DNA of 64,000 nucleotides from Caenispirillum salinarum AK4 (GCF_000315795.1 NZ_ANHY01000010.1:1-64000); one strand, 5' to 3'. Shown: positions 17,786 through 26,447, numbered from the stretch's first letter. Notes: generated by a model from the letters alone, not told the origin. Made by a program: numbers and translations.

Positions 17786-18087
17786 GATGATGTCCCTCCC
17801 GGTGGTGCGGTCATGGCGTTGGGGGATGAGACACTAGCGGGGTTACGAAAGCGTGAAAAGCGGGCGGTGGTGGGGTGGGAGATTTGGGGGTGGGGCGGTG
17901 ATGACGTAATGCGGTGGTGGGAATGATGACGTAAAGCTGTTCGACTCCGTTCCGCTCGCCCAGGCTCAAATGATTAGCCGCTTAGCCCCCTGACATTCGT
18001 CAGGGTTGCAACGGTATCGGCGAACTCTTAGCATCCGACAACTCAAAGGGGCGCACTGACGCGGATTGATCAAAAAGGACCGGAAGT

Positions 18088-19074
18088 TTGAGCAATCAAG
18101 GTCTTGAGCGCGGTGCCGACCCGCTGATTTTGCACTTCGATGTCTCTGAGCATGCACTTCCGACCCAAGCCTATGAGAAAGGCCTCAGTAGTATTCTGGC
18201 CATAGCCGAGAACCTCGGTGAACGGCTTTTTTCCGACCAATTTTCCATTGAGGTTTTTAGCTATCCCGATGAGCCGGGTGGGTTCATCAGCAAAACCAAA
18301 ATTAAGGCCTCTTTGAAATGGGCGGCCAAAATCGCCAGCGGCATAGCAGTTGCGATTACGATATACGAGTCAGATACGGCCAAAAACGTCGTGAAAAACC
18401 TTACGGGTTATGACTTAAAACCAGAACACACAGTTGAAGAAATCGAGACGCTTTTTGAAAAATTGATAGAGTCTATTTTATACACAGAAACCTATCGCCT
18501 TGATAGAAAGCTTCCAGATGCCATAAATATCGATAAATCTATCAAAGCCAAAAGTGACTTCTATAAATCGCTCATCCAAAATTCTAAGATCCGTGCGATC
18601 GGCTTTGACAGAAGTCATGACTTCCCAATTGGTCGAGACAAATTCCCACATCACCTATCGAAAGACCGAATTAGAGAAATCGAACCCGAAAAAGAACTGG
18701 TAGAGGGTATCATTATCTCTCCTGTCACTGTAGATCGTGACAACTCCTGGACCTTCCTCGACAAAAAATCTGGTAAAATCATAAGGGCAAAGATGAGGGA
18801 TGATGAATTCAAGAAGGAATTCCTCGGCGGCAAGCATCCTCTCAAAGAATCAGTTTCTGATGACACCTTTCTAGTGAATGTCGTTTACAGGATGCAAGAA
18901 CGGAATGGCGAGCCAGAGATCAGGGAAACGTTAATCTCTGATGTGTTCAGCATGAATGGAAAAGAGATTAAAGAAAGTAAAACCGCGAACGATGGCGGAG
19001 AAAAGCAGTCTCCTGACCTACCTCTTTTCGAACATGCGCGCTTTACAGACAAGCGGAGTCGAAGAACCACCTAG
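18088..19074 (+). CDS. AT-rich gene of unknown function
   Basis: A 328-residue soluble protein I do not recognise. The N-terminal part reads LILHFDVSEHALPTQAYEKG, then LFSDQFSIEVFSYPDEPGGF. A hydrophobic helix around IASGIAVAITIYESD (about 90-105) could be membrane-associating. The C-terminal half is charged (ISPVTVDRDNSWTFLDKKSGKI, VVYRMQERNGEPEI). The start is TTG at 18088, with AAAGGACCGGAAG before it. Codon use is relaxed and the DNA is far less GC-rich than its neighbours, so it has been acquired recently. It lies beside a toxin-antitoxin pair and is possibly part of a small defence or mobile island; there is no direct evidence of function. Confidence 0.75.
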   Translation: MSNQGLERGADPLILHFDVSEHALPTQAYEKGLSSILAIAENLGERLFSDQFSIEVFSYPDEPGGFISKTKIKASLKWAAKIASGIAVAITIYESDTAKNVVKNLTGYDLKPEHTVEEIETLFEKLIESILYTETYRLDRKLPDAINIDKSIKAKSDFYKSLIQNSKIRAIGFDRSHDFPIGRDKFPHHLSKDRIREIEPEKELVEGIIISPVTVDRDNSWTFLDKKSGKIIRAKMRDDEFKKEFLGGKHPLKESVSDDTFLVNVVYRMQERNGEPEIRETLISDVFSMNGKEIKESKTANDGGEKQSPDLPLFEHARFTDKRSRRTT

Positions 19075-19109
19075 TTGAACCCCACGGTTTCTTTCAACCT
19101 TCTTAATTA

Positions 19110-19451
19110 TTACTCCACCAACAACGCATCCACCGTCGTATCCAGCGCCGCCGCAAGCTTGCGGTAGGCGTCCACGCTGCCGACCTTCTTCCCCGCCTCG
19201 ATCTCCGAGACGTACCCCGGCTGCATCCCCGCACGCTCCGCCAGGGCGCGCAGGGTCAGGCCCCGGTATTCACGCCAGACGCGGACGGGGTGCGCTTCGT
19301 CCATGATAATCCGGCGGGCGTGCTCTATGGGCAGCGCCTCGCCGCCAGAAGCCTCGCGGGCTGCAAGGATGTCCTCCAGGTCTTCTATCCGCGCCAGAAG
19401 CGCGTCGTAGTCCTGGCGCGGCACCATGTCGTTGTGGGCGGGCTCAGTCAT
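19110..19451 (-). CDS. Xre-type HTH antitoxin
   Basis: A 113-residue protein. An acidic N-terminal segment (DYDALLARIEDLEDILAARE), likely toxin-neutralising, precedes an Xre/Cro helix-turn-helix (LTLRALAERAGMQPGYVSEIEAGKK, then VDAYRKLAAALDTTVDALL). Its start overlaps the end of the upstream RelE/ParE-type toxin by 8 nt, the toxin-first order common to HTH-containing modules. It should neutralise the toxin and repress the operon through the palindrome at 19731. Confidence 0.88.
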   Translation of the reverse strand: MTEPAHNDMVPRQDYDALLARIEDLEDILAAREASGGEALPIEHARRIIMDEAHPVRVWREYRGLTLRALAERAGMQPGYVSEIEAGKKVGSVDAYRKLAAALDTTVDALLVE

Positions 19452-19701
19452 AGGCTTCCTTCCTGTGCCGGACGCGCTTGACCACCATCACCCTGATCTC
19501 GCCGTCCTCGACGGCGAAGATCACGCGGTAGTCGCCGACGCGCAGACGGTAGAGGTCCGATCCCTGCAAGCTCTTGACGTTGTTCGCCAAGGCGGCCGGG
19601 TCCGTCGCGTACTGGTCGATCTTGGTCAGGATCGCCGCGCGAATTCGGGCTGGAAAGGCGCGCATGTCCTTGATCGCCTTCGTGTCGATCCGAACCCGCA
19701 C
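19444..19701 (-). CDS. RelE/ParE-family toxin
   Basis: An 85-residue type II toxin with the compact RelE fold: MRVRIDTKAIKDMRAFPARI at the N-terminus, then LQGSDLYRLRVGDYRVIFAVEDGEIRVMVVKR and a basic tail RHRKEAYD. The central RLRVGDYRVIF block is the family hallmark. RelE-type members cleave mRNA on the ribosome and ParE-type members poison gyrase; which applies cannot be told. It is the first gene of a two-gene operon with the Xre antitoxin. Confidence 0.88.
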   Translation of the reverse strand: MRVRIDTKAIKDMRAFPARIRAAILTKIDQYATDPAALANNVKSLQGSDLYRLRVGDYRVIFAVEDGEIRVMVVKRVRHRKEAYD

Positions 19702-19730
19702 GCCTGCCCTCCTCCCCGTCAGGCGTATAC

Positions 19731-19747
19731 GTTCTCAAATTGAGAAC
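19731..19747. promoter_or_regulatory. Palindromic operator of the toxin-antitoxin operon
   Basis: GTTCTCAA-A-TTGAGAAC is a perfect 8-bp inverted repeat around one central base, 30 nt upstream of the toxin start. Its position and symmetry suit binding by the Xre antitoxin. Confidence 0.65.
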
Positions 19748-19763
19748 AAGTCGTCAAGCGGCC

Positions 19764-21170
19764 TCAAACCCGCACAATCTTCCCCGGGTTCATGATGTTC
19801 TCCGGGTCCAGCGCGCGCTTGATGCTCGCCATCACGTCCAGCATGTCCGGTCCGTGCTCCGCCTCCAGGTAGGCCATCTTGCCGTGGCCGACGCCGTGTT
19901 CGCCCGTGCAGGTGCCGTCCATCGCCAGCGCCCGCTCCACGATGCGGGCGTTCAGGCGTTTGGCCTCGGCGATTTCCTCTGCATTATCAGGGTCGAAGAC
20001 GAACAGCACGTGGAAGTTCCCGTCCCCCACATGCCCCACGATGGGCGTGAACATCGTCGTGCCGTCCAGGTCCGCCTTGGTCTCCACAATGCAGTCCGCC
20101 AGGCGCGAGATCGGCACGCACACATCCGACGAGAACGCCTTGCACCCCGGACGCATGGAAATCCCCGCATAGTACGCATTGTGACGAGCGTGCCACAGCC
20201 GGCTCCGCTCCTCCTCCGATCGCGCCCACTGGAAGTCCGTCCCGCCGAACTCCGACGCGATGGACTGCACCATCTCCACCTGCTCCCGCACGCCGGTCTC
20301 GGAGCCGTGGAACTCGAAGAACAGCGTCGGCACCTCGGCGTAGTCGGTCTTGGAGTAGGCGTTCACCGCCGCGATCTGGGCTTCGTCCAGGAATTCGATC
20401 CGCGCGATGGGAACGCCGGCCTGGATGGTGGTGATGACGGTGTTCACCGCCTCCGCCACGCCGGGGAAGGGGCAGACGGCGGCCATCACGGCCTCGGGGA
20501 TGCCGTGGAGGCGGAGCGTTACCTCCGTCACCACGCCCAGCGTGCCCTCCGACCCCACGAACAGGCGCGTCAGGTCATAGCCCGCCGAGGACTTGCGCGC
20601 CCGGCGGCTGGTGCGGATCACCCGGCCGTCGGCCAGCACCACCGTCAGGCCCAGCACCGCCTCGCGCATGGTGCCATAGCGCACCGCGTTGGTGCCGCTC
20701 GCCCGCGTGCTCGCCATGCCGCCGATGCTGGCGTCCGCGCCCGGATCGATGGGGAAGAAGAGCCCTGTGTCGCGCAGGTACTCGTTGAGCTGCTTGCGCG
20801 TCACGCCGGCCTGGACGGTGACGTCCATATCCTCCGCCCGGACCGCCAGAACCTCTTTCATCTGGCTGACGTCGATGCACACCCCGCCCTGAAGGGCTGC
20901 CACATGCCCCTCCAGCGAGGTGCCCGTGCCGAAGGGAATGACCGGCACCTTGCGCGCCGCGCAGGCCTTCACCACCGCCGCGACCTCTTCCGTCGTGCGG
21001 CAGAAGGCCACCGCGTCGGGGGCGGCGGGGGTGTGGTAGCTCTCGTCCCGCCCGTGCTGCTCGCGAACCGCCGAGGCGGTGGACAGGCGCTCGCCCAGCA
21101 GGCCCTCCAGCTCGGAAATCAGCTCGGGCGGCGCGGCGCGCAGGGGAACGGCGGTGTCGAGAGCGGTCAT
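19764..21170 (-). CDS. FAD-linked D-lactate/glycolate oxidase (GlcD/Dld family)
   Basis: A 468-residue flavoprotein. The FAD_binding_4 domain has VPVIPFGTGTSLEGHV, PIDPGADASIGGMASTRASGTNAVRYGTM split across the segment near 150-180, and LFVGSEGTLGVVTEV. The C-terminal FAD-oxidase domain contains MFTPIVGHVGDGNFHV and the terminal CTGEHGVGHGK with NIMNPGKIV. This order and length match D-lactate dehydrogenase (cytochrome)/GlcD proteins, which oxidise D-2-hydroxy acids and pass electrons to cytochrome c or quinone. It has no GlcE/GlcF partners here, which favours a stand-alone D-lactate dehydrogenase. The ATG at 21170 has GGGGAAGGTCC-like sequence only weakly upstream. Confidence 0.88.
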   Translation of the reverse strand: MTALDTAVPLRAAPPELISELEGLLGERLSTASAVREQHGRDESYHTPAAPDAVAFCRTTEEVAAVVKACAARKVPVIPFGTGTSLEGHVAALQGGVCIDVSQMKEVLAVRAEDMDVTVQAGVTRKQLNEYLRDTGLFFPIDPGADASIGGMASTRASGTNAVRYGTMREAVLGLTVVLADGRVIRTSRRARKSSAGYDLTRLFVGSEGTLGVVTEVTLRLHGIPEAVMAAVCPFPGVAEAVNTVITTIQAGVPIARIEFLDEAQIAAVNAYSKTDYAEVPTLFFEFHGSETGVREQVEMVQSIASEFGGTDFQWARSEEERSRLWHARHNAYYAGISMRPGCKAFSSDVCVPISRLADCIVETKADLDGTTMFTPIVGHVGDGNFHVLFVFDPDNAEEIAEAKRLNARIVERALAMDGTCTGEHGVGHGKMAYLEAEHGPDMLDVMASIKRALDPENIMNPGKIVRV

Positions 21171-21588
21171 GGGGAAGGTCCTTGGCGATTGTTGTCGAGG
21201 CCACCAAGACACAAAGGACACCAAGAGGGCGGAGTCAAGCGGGACCGCCTTGCGGCGGTGTCATGCGAGGGGGATGCGATCCCCCTCGCGCTCCCGCGTT
21301 TCGTTGGGGCGGGAGGGGGCTCGAAGCGTTTTCGCAAGGTGTTTGGCAGCGGATGCATTTATGGCGGCGACGGCATCGCCGGACGCTTCGGGTGCGCCGC
21401 AGGATGGCTTGCACCGTATGTGGATTCCCGCTTTCGCGGGAATGACGAGTATTTTATCCCCTGCAAAAGCAGGACCCCCCACACCGCCAGCCGCCCCGCC
21501 GCAGCCCACGCACCGGGAGCGCGAGGCGCCGTCGCGCCTCGCATCACCCCATCGCGGCGCAGCCGCGAAGCCCTCGCACCCTTTCGCC
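21171..21588. repeat. Gene-free region with several hairpin repeats
   Basis: This 418-nt gap holds a perfect 10-bp hairpin (21265-21274 with 21280-21289), a REP-like hairpin ATTCCCGC-TTTC-GCGGGAAT at 21424-21443 (same family as 16349-16368, opposite orientation), and a 9-bp hairpin GCGAGGCGC-CGTC-GCGCCTCGC at 21521-21542. It also has the phrase CCACCAAGACACAAAGGACA (21200-21219). No convincing open frame is present. Confidence 0.65.
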
Positions 21589-22086
21589 TCACCGCAAGTC
21601 CGCTTCCACCACCTCATGCCCCGTATGTGCGATGAACCGGCGCAGGTCCTTGGGGGCGATGACCGTTGTGGCTGCGTTGTCCAGCGGGTGATAGCCGCAG
21701 CGGGGTTCGGTCATCATCTCGGCATCCAGCACCACGGTCACGCGCGCCTCGCGGTCGTTCATCAGCGAGAACGGCGTCACCGAGCCCGGCGTCACCCCCA
21801 GCACCTCCAGCAGCAGGTCCGGCTTGCCGAAGGACAGGCGTTTGGAGCCGATCTTGCCCGGCAGGGTCTTCAGGTCGATGTCCCGGTCACTGGGGCAGGT
21901 GACCAGCCACAACTGTTTCTTCGCGTCCTTGAGGAACAGGTTCTTGCAGTGGCGGGCGGGGATGTCGTCCCACACGCCGTTGCCTTCCTCGACGGTGAAG
22001 ACGGGCTCGTGCTCGTGGGTTTCATGCTCGATCCCCAGGTCTTCGAGCAGGCGCATCAGGTCATCGCGGGTGGCGTGCGGGTTCAC
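21589..22086 (-). CDS. ProX/YbaK-type aminoacyl-tRNA deacylase (ProXp-ala-like)
   Basis: A 165-residue single-domain trans-editing protein related to the insertion domain of prolyl-tRNA synthetase. The core reads ARHCKNLFLKDAKKQLWLVTCPSDRDIDLKTL, GKPDLLLEVLGVTPGSVTPFSLMND and MTEPRCGYHPLDNAATTVI; the GSVTPF and HPL(D)N motifs belong to the PrdX/ProXp-ala branch, which removes alanine wrongly loaded on tRNA-Pro. The GTG at 22086 is chosen because AAGGA precedes it; an ATG at 22131 would add 15 residues but lacks a site. It is divergent from the DjlA-like gene. Confidence 0.85.
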   Translation of the reverse strand: MNPHATRDDLMRLLEDLGIEHETHEHEPVFTVEEGNGVWDDIPARHCKNLFLKDAKKQLWLVTCPSDRDIDLKTLPGKIGSKRLSFGKPDLLLEVLGVTPGSVTPFSLMNDREARVTVVLDAEMMTEPRCGYHPLDNAATTVIAPKDLRRFIAHTGHEVVEADLR

Positions 22087-22175
22087 GGGCGTCGGTCCTT
22101 CGGCTTTTGCGCTGGTCTGTTCGCAGCGCATGGTGCAGGCTGCCGAAACACCTCGTCAAGAAGCCGGAACACGTC

Positions 22176-22976
22176 ATGAGCATCTGGGGGAAGATCATCG
22201 GCGGTGCCGCCGGCCTGGTCATGGGCGGGCCGCTGGGCGCCCTTGTGGGCGCGGCCGTCGGCCATGCCGCCTATGACCGCAACCAGCCCTCCGCCGAGGG
22301 GGAGAAGGAAAAGAGCCGCCTGTTCCACGGTGACCCGCTGTCGGGCGTGAAGGACCGGGCGCGGCAGGTGGCCTTCACGGTGGCCGTGGTGACGCTGGGC
22401 GCGAAGATGGCCAAGGCCGACGGCCATGTCAGCCGTGCCGAGGTGGACGCCTTCAAGCGCGTCTTCAACATTCCACCCGGCGATGTGGCGACGGTCGGCC
22501 GCCTGTTCGACCAGGCCAAGCAGTCGGCCGACGGCTTCGAGATCTACGCCCGGCAGGTGGCGTTTCTGTTCAAGGACAGCCCGCAGGTGTTGGAGGAGTT
22601 GCTGGGCGCGCTGTTCCTCATCGCCCAGGCCGACGGCGAGGTGAACGCGGCGGAGCTGGCGTTCCTGGAGAAAGTGGCGCAGATCTTCGGCCTGCCGCCG
22701 CGGGCCTTCGAACGCGCCCGCGCCACCCACCGCGCCGGGGAAGGCGCGCGCGCCCGCACCACGGCGTTCGATGATCCCTACGCCGTGCTCGGCTGCGCGC
22801 GCACAGCCCCGACCGACGAGATCAAGGCCACCCACCGGCGGCTCCTGCGCGAGAACCACCCCGACGTTCTGGTCTCGCAAGGCCTGCCGCAGGAGTTCCT
22901 GGAAATGGCCGAGGACAAGATGAAGGCCGTCAACGCCGCCTGGGACCAGATCCAGCGCGAACGCGGGTTGAAATGA
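22176..22976 (+). CDS. djlA: DjlA-like co-chaperone: membrane anchor, TerB domain, DnaJ domain
   Basis: A 266-residue protein. The glycine-rich N-terminal segment GKIIGGAAGLVMGGPLGALV is the typical DjlA membrane anchor. A TerB domain follows (about 60-185, with LGAKMAKADGHVSRAEVDAF and LFLIAQADGEVNAAELAFLE, two acidic metal-binding-like motifs). The C-terminal J-domain contains PYAVLGC and the HPD motif in RLLRENHPDVLV. It stimulates DnaK at the inner membrane. The ATG at 22176 matches the start of relatives. It stands alone, divergent from the ProX-type gene. Confidence 0.9.
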   Translation: MSIWGKIIGGAAGLVMGGPLGALVGAAVGHAAYDRNQPSAEGEKEKSRLFHGDPLSGVKDRARQVAFTVAVVTLGAKMAKADGHVSRAEVDAFKRVFNIPPGDVATVGRLFDQAKQSADGFEIYARQVAFLFKDSPQVLEELLGALFLIAQADGEVNAAELAFLEKVAQIFGLPPRAFERARATHRAGEGARARTTAFDDPYAVLGCARTAPTDEIKATHRRLLRENHPDVLVSQGLPQEFLEMAEDKMKAVNAAWDQIQRERGLK

Positions 22977-23030
22977 TCCGCGCCCGGCGCCTCGGCGTTA
23001 CCGGTCATTCGCATTGATGGAGAGACGCTC

Positions 23031-23252
23031 ATGCGCATCCGCATCACGACGCTCGCCGCGTCCGCCGCCGCTGCTCTGGTGCTGGCGGCCTGCTCCCCCG
23101 GCGCCCACCAGCAGGCCGAGGTGCGCGGCACCGCCGGCCCGCCGGGCAGCATCGAGACCCGCGACACCTGGGCGCCCGGCTACCAGTACGACGTGGACGA
23201 AGGCAAGTACTATCGCATCAGGCCCGCAGACGGCGACCGACAGGTCCAGTAG
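23031..23252 (+). CDS. Small lipoprotein of unknown function
   Basis: A 73-residue protein with a lipoprotein signal: MRIRITTLAASAAAALVLAAC, giving lipidation at Cys21 (lipobox LAAC). The mature part is short and polar (DTWAPGYQYDVDEGKYYRI). The ATG is preceded by TGGAGAG. No family was recognised. It is probably anchored in the outer membrane because no Asp follows the Cys. Confidence 0.7.
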   Translation: MRIRITTLAASAAAALVLAACSPGAHQQAEVRGTAGPPGSIETRDTWAPGYQYDVDEGKYYRIRPADGDRQVQ

Positions 23253-23321
23253 CGCGGGCGGAAAACGCCGCCGGATGACCCCGCCGGAGAGCGGACGGCC
23301 GCTCCCCGACGGGGCGCGACC

Positions 23322-23627
23322 TCAGTTGTCGCCGCCGGACGAGCCGCCGCTGGCATGGTCGCCCATGCCGCCGTCCTGCGCCGCGTCACTGACCGAGCCA
23401 CCGAAGTCCCGGCCGCTCTGCCCGTGGGCGTCAGGCATGCCGCCGCCCTTGCCGCCGCTGGCGTGGTCGCCGATGCCGCCGTCCTGCGCGGCTTCGCTGA
23501 CAGAGGCGCCGAAGTCCCGGCCGTCCTGGCCATGCCGGTCCGGCATGCCTTCAGCCCAGGCGGCACCGGCCGTCAGGCCGAGGCAGAACGCGGCAGCGGC
23601 GGTCATGGTCGCGAAACGCTTCGTCAT
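23322..23627 (-). CDS. Small periplasmic protein built of two near-identical modules
   Basis: A 101-residue protein with a signal peptide (FATMTAAAAFCLGLTAGAAWA, cleavage after AWA). The mature part is two copies of a Gly/Asp-rich module: GMPDRHGQDGRDFGASVSEA with AQDGGIGDHASGG, then GMPDAHGQSGRDFGGSVSDA with AQDGGMGDHASGG. The His/Asp content suggests metal binding or a disordered spacer, but no family was recognised. The ATG at 23627 has GGGAGG upstream. It is convergent with the small lipoprotein gene. Confidence 0.68.
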   Translation of the reverse strand: MTKRFATMTAAAAFCLGLTAGAAWAEGMPDRHGQDGRDFGASVSEAAQDGGIGDHASGGKGGGMPDAHGQSGRDFGGSVSDAAQDGGMGDHASGGSSGGDN

Positions 23628-23897
23628 GTGAAACCTCCCTTGATCGCTGGTCTTCCGACGGGTCCATCCCGTCAGAACAATGGTAATGACGGACACCGCC
23701 CGCCGAGCCTGCGATGAGGGTTTAGGCCCCTCGTCGGCCCCTGGGCACGAAAGGCGCAGACTGCGCCGAAATATCGATGCCCGGTCGCCCAAGCGGCCCC
23801 ACCGCCCTCGCCTGAATGTCACTCGACACGTCGCGGCGCGCCGCGCACCGTGTGGGCGGTTCGTTCGCCTGTTCCTCCAGCCGTGAAAGTCTTTCCC

Positions 23898-24806
23898 GTG
23901 CCGACGCGCGACCTGCTGCTCGGCCTCATGGTGGTATTGCTGTGGGGCTTCAACATCGTCACCGCCAAGTGGGGCGTGGCGGCCATTCCGCCGCTGTTCT
24001 TCACGGCGCTGCGGTTTGCCTGCGTGGCCGCGCTGGTGGTGCCGTTCTTTCCCCTGCCCCGCAGCGCATGGCGGCCGATCCTCATCCTGTCGGTGACCTT
24101 CGGCACCGGCGGCTTCGGGCTGATGTTCACGTCATTCACGCTGCTGGAGGGCTCCACGGCGGCCATCGTGCAACAGCTGGTGGTGCCGTTCTCCGTCATC
24201 GTCGGCATCGTCGCGCTGGGGGAGCGGCCGGGCTGGCGGCGGCTGTCGGGCATCGGCCTGGCGCTGGCGGGCATCGTGCTGATCGCCGGCGAGCCCGGCC
24301 GCGCGCCGCTGGCCGGCGTGCTGCTCATGGCGGCGTCGGCGGCGTCGACGGCGATCGGCAATCTCTACCTCAAGAAGCTGACCATGCTGCCGCCGCTGGG
24401 CGTGGTGGGCTGGATGTCGCTGCTGGCCGTGCCGCAACTGGCGATCCTGTCGCTGCTGCTGGAGGAGAACCAGCTTGGTTCGCTGGCCGGGGCGGACACG
24501 CGCATCTGGCTGTCGCTGCTCTACACGGTGATCGCCGCCTCCATCATCGCCCACAGCCTTTGGGCGGGGCTGGTGCGCCGGCATGAGCTGAGCCGTATCG
24601 TCCCCTTCGCGCTGCTGGCGCCGGTGACGAGCGTGCTGTGCGCGACCCTCTTCCTGGGAGAACCGTTGACGCCGCTGAAGGTGGTCGGCGGCCTGGTGAC
24701 CATGGCCGGCGTCGCCGTCATCCAGCTGCGCCAGGCCTCCCGCGCCCCCGCCCGTCCCGCCGTCGAAACGCCCGCCGAAACCGCCACGCCCGGCGGCGCG
24801 CCCTGA
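23898..24806 (+). CDS. EamA/DMT-family transporter (first of a tandem pair)
   Basis: A 302-residue inner-membrane permease with ten helices. It is clearly paralogous to the next gene: VPTRDLLLGLMVVLLWGFNI aligns with MPARDILLALLVQAIWGLNI, and the C-terminal part HSLWAGLVRRHELSRIVPFALLAPV aligns with HSLWYGLVRRHEMGQVAPFG. That alignment decides the GTG start at 23898; a GTG at 23883 and an open frame to 23850 exist upstream. The tail after helix 10 is Pro/Ala-rich. It lies 10 nt before the paralogue, so the two are one operon. Relatives include the RhtA/YdcZ-like and O-acetylserine/cysteine exporters; the substrate is unknown. Confidence 0.85.
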   Translation: MPTRDLLLGLMVVLLWGFNIVTAKWGVAAIPPLFFTALRFACVAALVVPFFPLPRSAWRPILILSVTFGTGGFGLMFTSFTLLEGSTAAIVQQLVVPFSVIVGIVALGERPGWRRLSGIGLALAGIVLIAGEPGRAPLAGVLLMAASAASTAIGNLYLKKLTMLPPLGVVGWMSLLAVPQLAILSLLLEENQLGSLAGADTRIWLSLLYTVIAASIIAHSLWAGLVRRHELSRIVPFALLAPVTSVLCATLFLGEPLTPLKVVGGLVTMAGVAVIQLRQASRAPARPAVETPAETATPGGAP

Positions 24807-24816
24807 AGGAGCCTCC

Positions 24817-25701
24817 ATGCCCGCTCGCGACATCCTGCTGGCACTCCTGGTCCAGGCCATCTGGGGTCTGAACATCGTGGTCGCCAAGGCCGGGGTGGAG
24901 GCCCTGCCGCCGCTGTTTTTCACCACGTTGCGCTTCGCCCTGGTGGCGGCGCTGGTGCTGCCGTTCTTCCGTATTCCCTGGCACGCCATGAAGGGGCTGG
25001 CGCTCTTGTCGTTCACCTTCGGCACCCTGCACTTCGGCCTGCTGTTCACAGGCCTGAGCGGCATGGGGGCGGCGGCGGCGGCCATCGTCATCCAGCTCGG
25101 CCCGCCGTTTGCGGTGCTGCTGGGGGTGCTGATGTTCAAGGAAAAGCTGGGACCCAAGCGGATCATCGGCACCGTGCTGGCGTTCTCCGGCGTCGTGCTT
25201 CTGGCCGGCGAGCCGACGGTGCCGAGCCTGGTGCCGCTGGTCATCATGGTGTTCGCGGCCTTCGGCTGGGCGCTTTCGAACGTCGTCGTCAAGCGCCTGC
25301 CCGAGGTGAACCCGGTGCTCATGACCGGCTGGCTGAGCGCCATGGCGGTGCCGCAGGTGGGCTTGCTGTCGCTGCTGCTGGAGGACGGGCAGATCCCGGC
25401 GCTTCTCTCTGCCGACTGGCGGGGCTGGGGGGCGATCGTCTACACTGCCGCCGGCGCGTCGATCGTCGCCCATTCGCTGTGGTACGGGCTGGTGCGCCGG
25501 CACGAGATGGGACAGGTGGCGCCCTTCGGCCTGCTGGCGCCGGTCATCGGCATCGTGGCGGCGGTCCTGCTGCTGGGCGAGCCGCTGACGTGGCAGAAGC
25601 TGGCCGGCGGGACCGTCACCATGGTCGGCGTCGCGATCATTCAGTTGCGGTGGGCGCGCCTGCGCAAGCGTCCGCCCGAGGAAGTGGGGAGCCCGACGTA
25701 A
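24817..25701 (+). CDS. EamA/DMT-family transporter (second of a tandem pair)
   Basis: A 294-residue ten-helix permease, a product of tandem duplication with the preceding gene. The segments VVAKAGVEALPPLFFTTLRFALVAALVLPFF (helices 1-2) and GWLSAMAVPQVGLLSLLLEDGQ are shared with it in order. The ATG has GGAGCC upstream. The amidase start follows its stop after 2 nt, suggesting co-transcription. Two adjacent EamA paralogues could form a heteromeric or simply redundant exporter; this is an inference. Confidence 0.86.
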   Translation: MPARDILLALLVQAIWGLNIVVAKAGVEALPPLFFTTLRFALVAALVLPFFRIPWHAMKGLALLSFTFGTLHFGLLFTGLSGMGAAAAAIVIQLGPPFAVLLGVLMFKEKLGPKRIIGTVLAFSGVVLLAGEPTVPSLVPLVIMVFAAFGWALSNVVVKRLPEVNPVLMTGWLSAMAVPQVGLLSLLLEDGQIPALLSADWRGWGAIVYTAAGASIVAHSLWYGLVRRHEMGQVAPFGLLAPVIGIVAAVLLLGEPLTWQKLAGGTVTMVGVAIIQLRWARLRKRPPEEVGSPT

Positions 25702-25703
25702 CC

Positions 25704-26447
25704 ATGCTCAAGCCAGTCCGCCATGCGCGGTCGCCCAACCACGGCCCGCGCGAGAAGACGCAGCCCGTGGACATGCTGGTGCTGCACTACACCGGCATGA
25801 AAAGCGCGCAGGAGGCCCTGCAGCGCCTGTGCGACGAGGCCAGCTCCGTCTCCGCCCATTACCTGATCGAGGAGGACGGCACCGTCCACGCCCTGGTGCC
25901 GGAGAACCGCCGCGCCTGGCACGCCGGGGTGTCCAGCTGGCGCGGGCGCACCGACGTCAACAGCCGCTCCATCGGGATCGAACTGGTCAACCCCGGCCAC
26001 GAGTTCGGCTACCGCCCCTTCCCCGAGCCGCAGATGACCGCCCTGATCGCGCTGTGCCAGGCGGTGCTGGCGCGCCACCCCATCCCGGCGCGCAACGTGG
26101 TCGGCCATGCCGACGTCGCCCCCCTGCGGAAGGAAGACCCCGGCGAGTTGTTCGACTGGAAGCGCCTGGCCGCCGAGGGCATCGGCCTGTGGCCGGCCGA
26201 CGTGGAGGCCTTCCCCACCGAGCAGCCGCCGTCCATCGCCGCGGTGCAGGAGGAACTGACCGCCATCGGCTATGCCGCCCCGCGCTCGGGCGCGCTGGAC
26301 GAGGCCACCGCCAAGGCGCTGACCGCCTTCCAGCGCCACTTCCGTCCGGCGGACCTGTCAGGCGTGCCCGACGCCGAGACCTGGGCCATGCTCAAGGCCG
26401 TACGGACCGCCGCCGACGCCGACCGCGCCCACCAGCTCGACGGCTGA
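25704..26447 (+). CDS. N-acetylmuramoyl-L-alanine amidase, AmiD type
   Basis: A 247-residue amidase_2 (PGRP-like) enzyme with a C-terminal peptidoglycan-binding domain. Zinc ligands are the His in MLVLHYTGM, the His in VVGHADVAP and the Asp of the REDP-type motif RKEDPGELFDW; the catalytic-site segment is SVSAHYLIEEDG. Residues about 180-240 form PG_binding_1 (AAPRSGALDEATAKALTAFQRHF). No signal peptide is visible, unlike E. coli AmiD, so it may be cytoplasmic (anhydro-muropeptide recycling, AmpD-like) despite its AmiD-like length. Confidence 0.87.
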   Translation: MLKPVRHARSPNHGPREKTQPVDMLVLHYTGMKSAQEALQRLCDEASSVSAHYLIEEDGTVHALVPENRRAWHAGVSSWRGRTDVNSRSIGIELVNPGHEFGYRPFPEPQMTALIALCQAVLARHPIPARNVVGHADVAPLRKEDPGELFDWKRLAAEGIGLWPADVEAFPTEQPPSIAAVQEELTAIGYAAPRSGALDEATAKALTAFQRHFRPADLSGVPDAETWAMLKAVRTAADADRAHQLDG

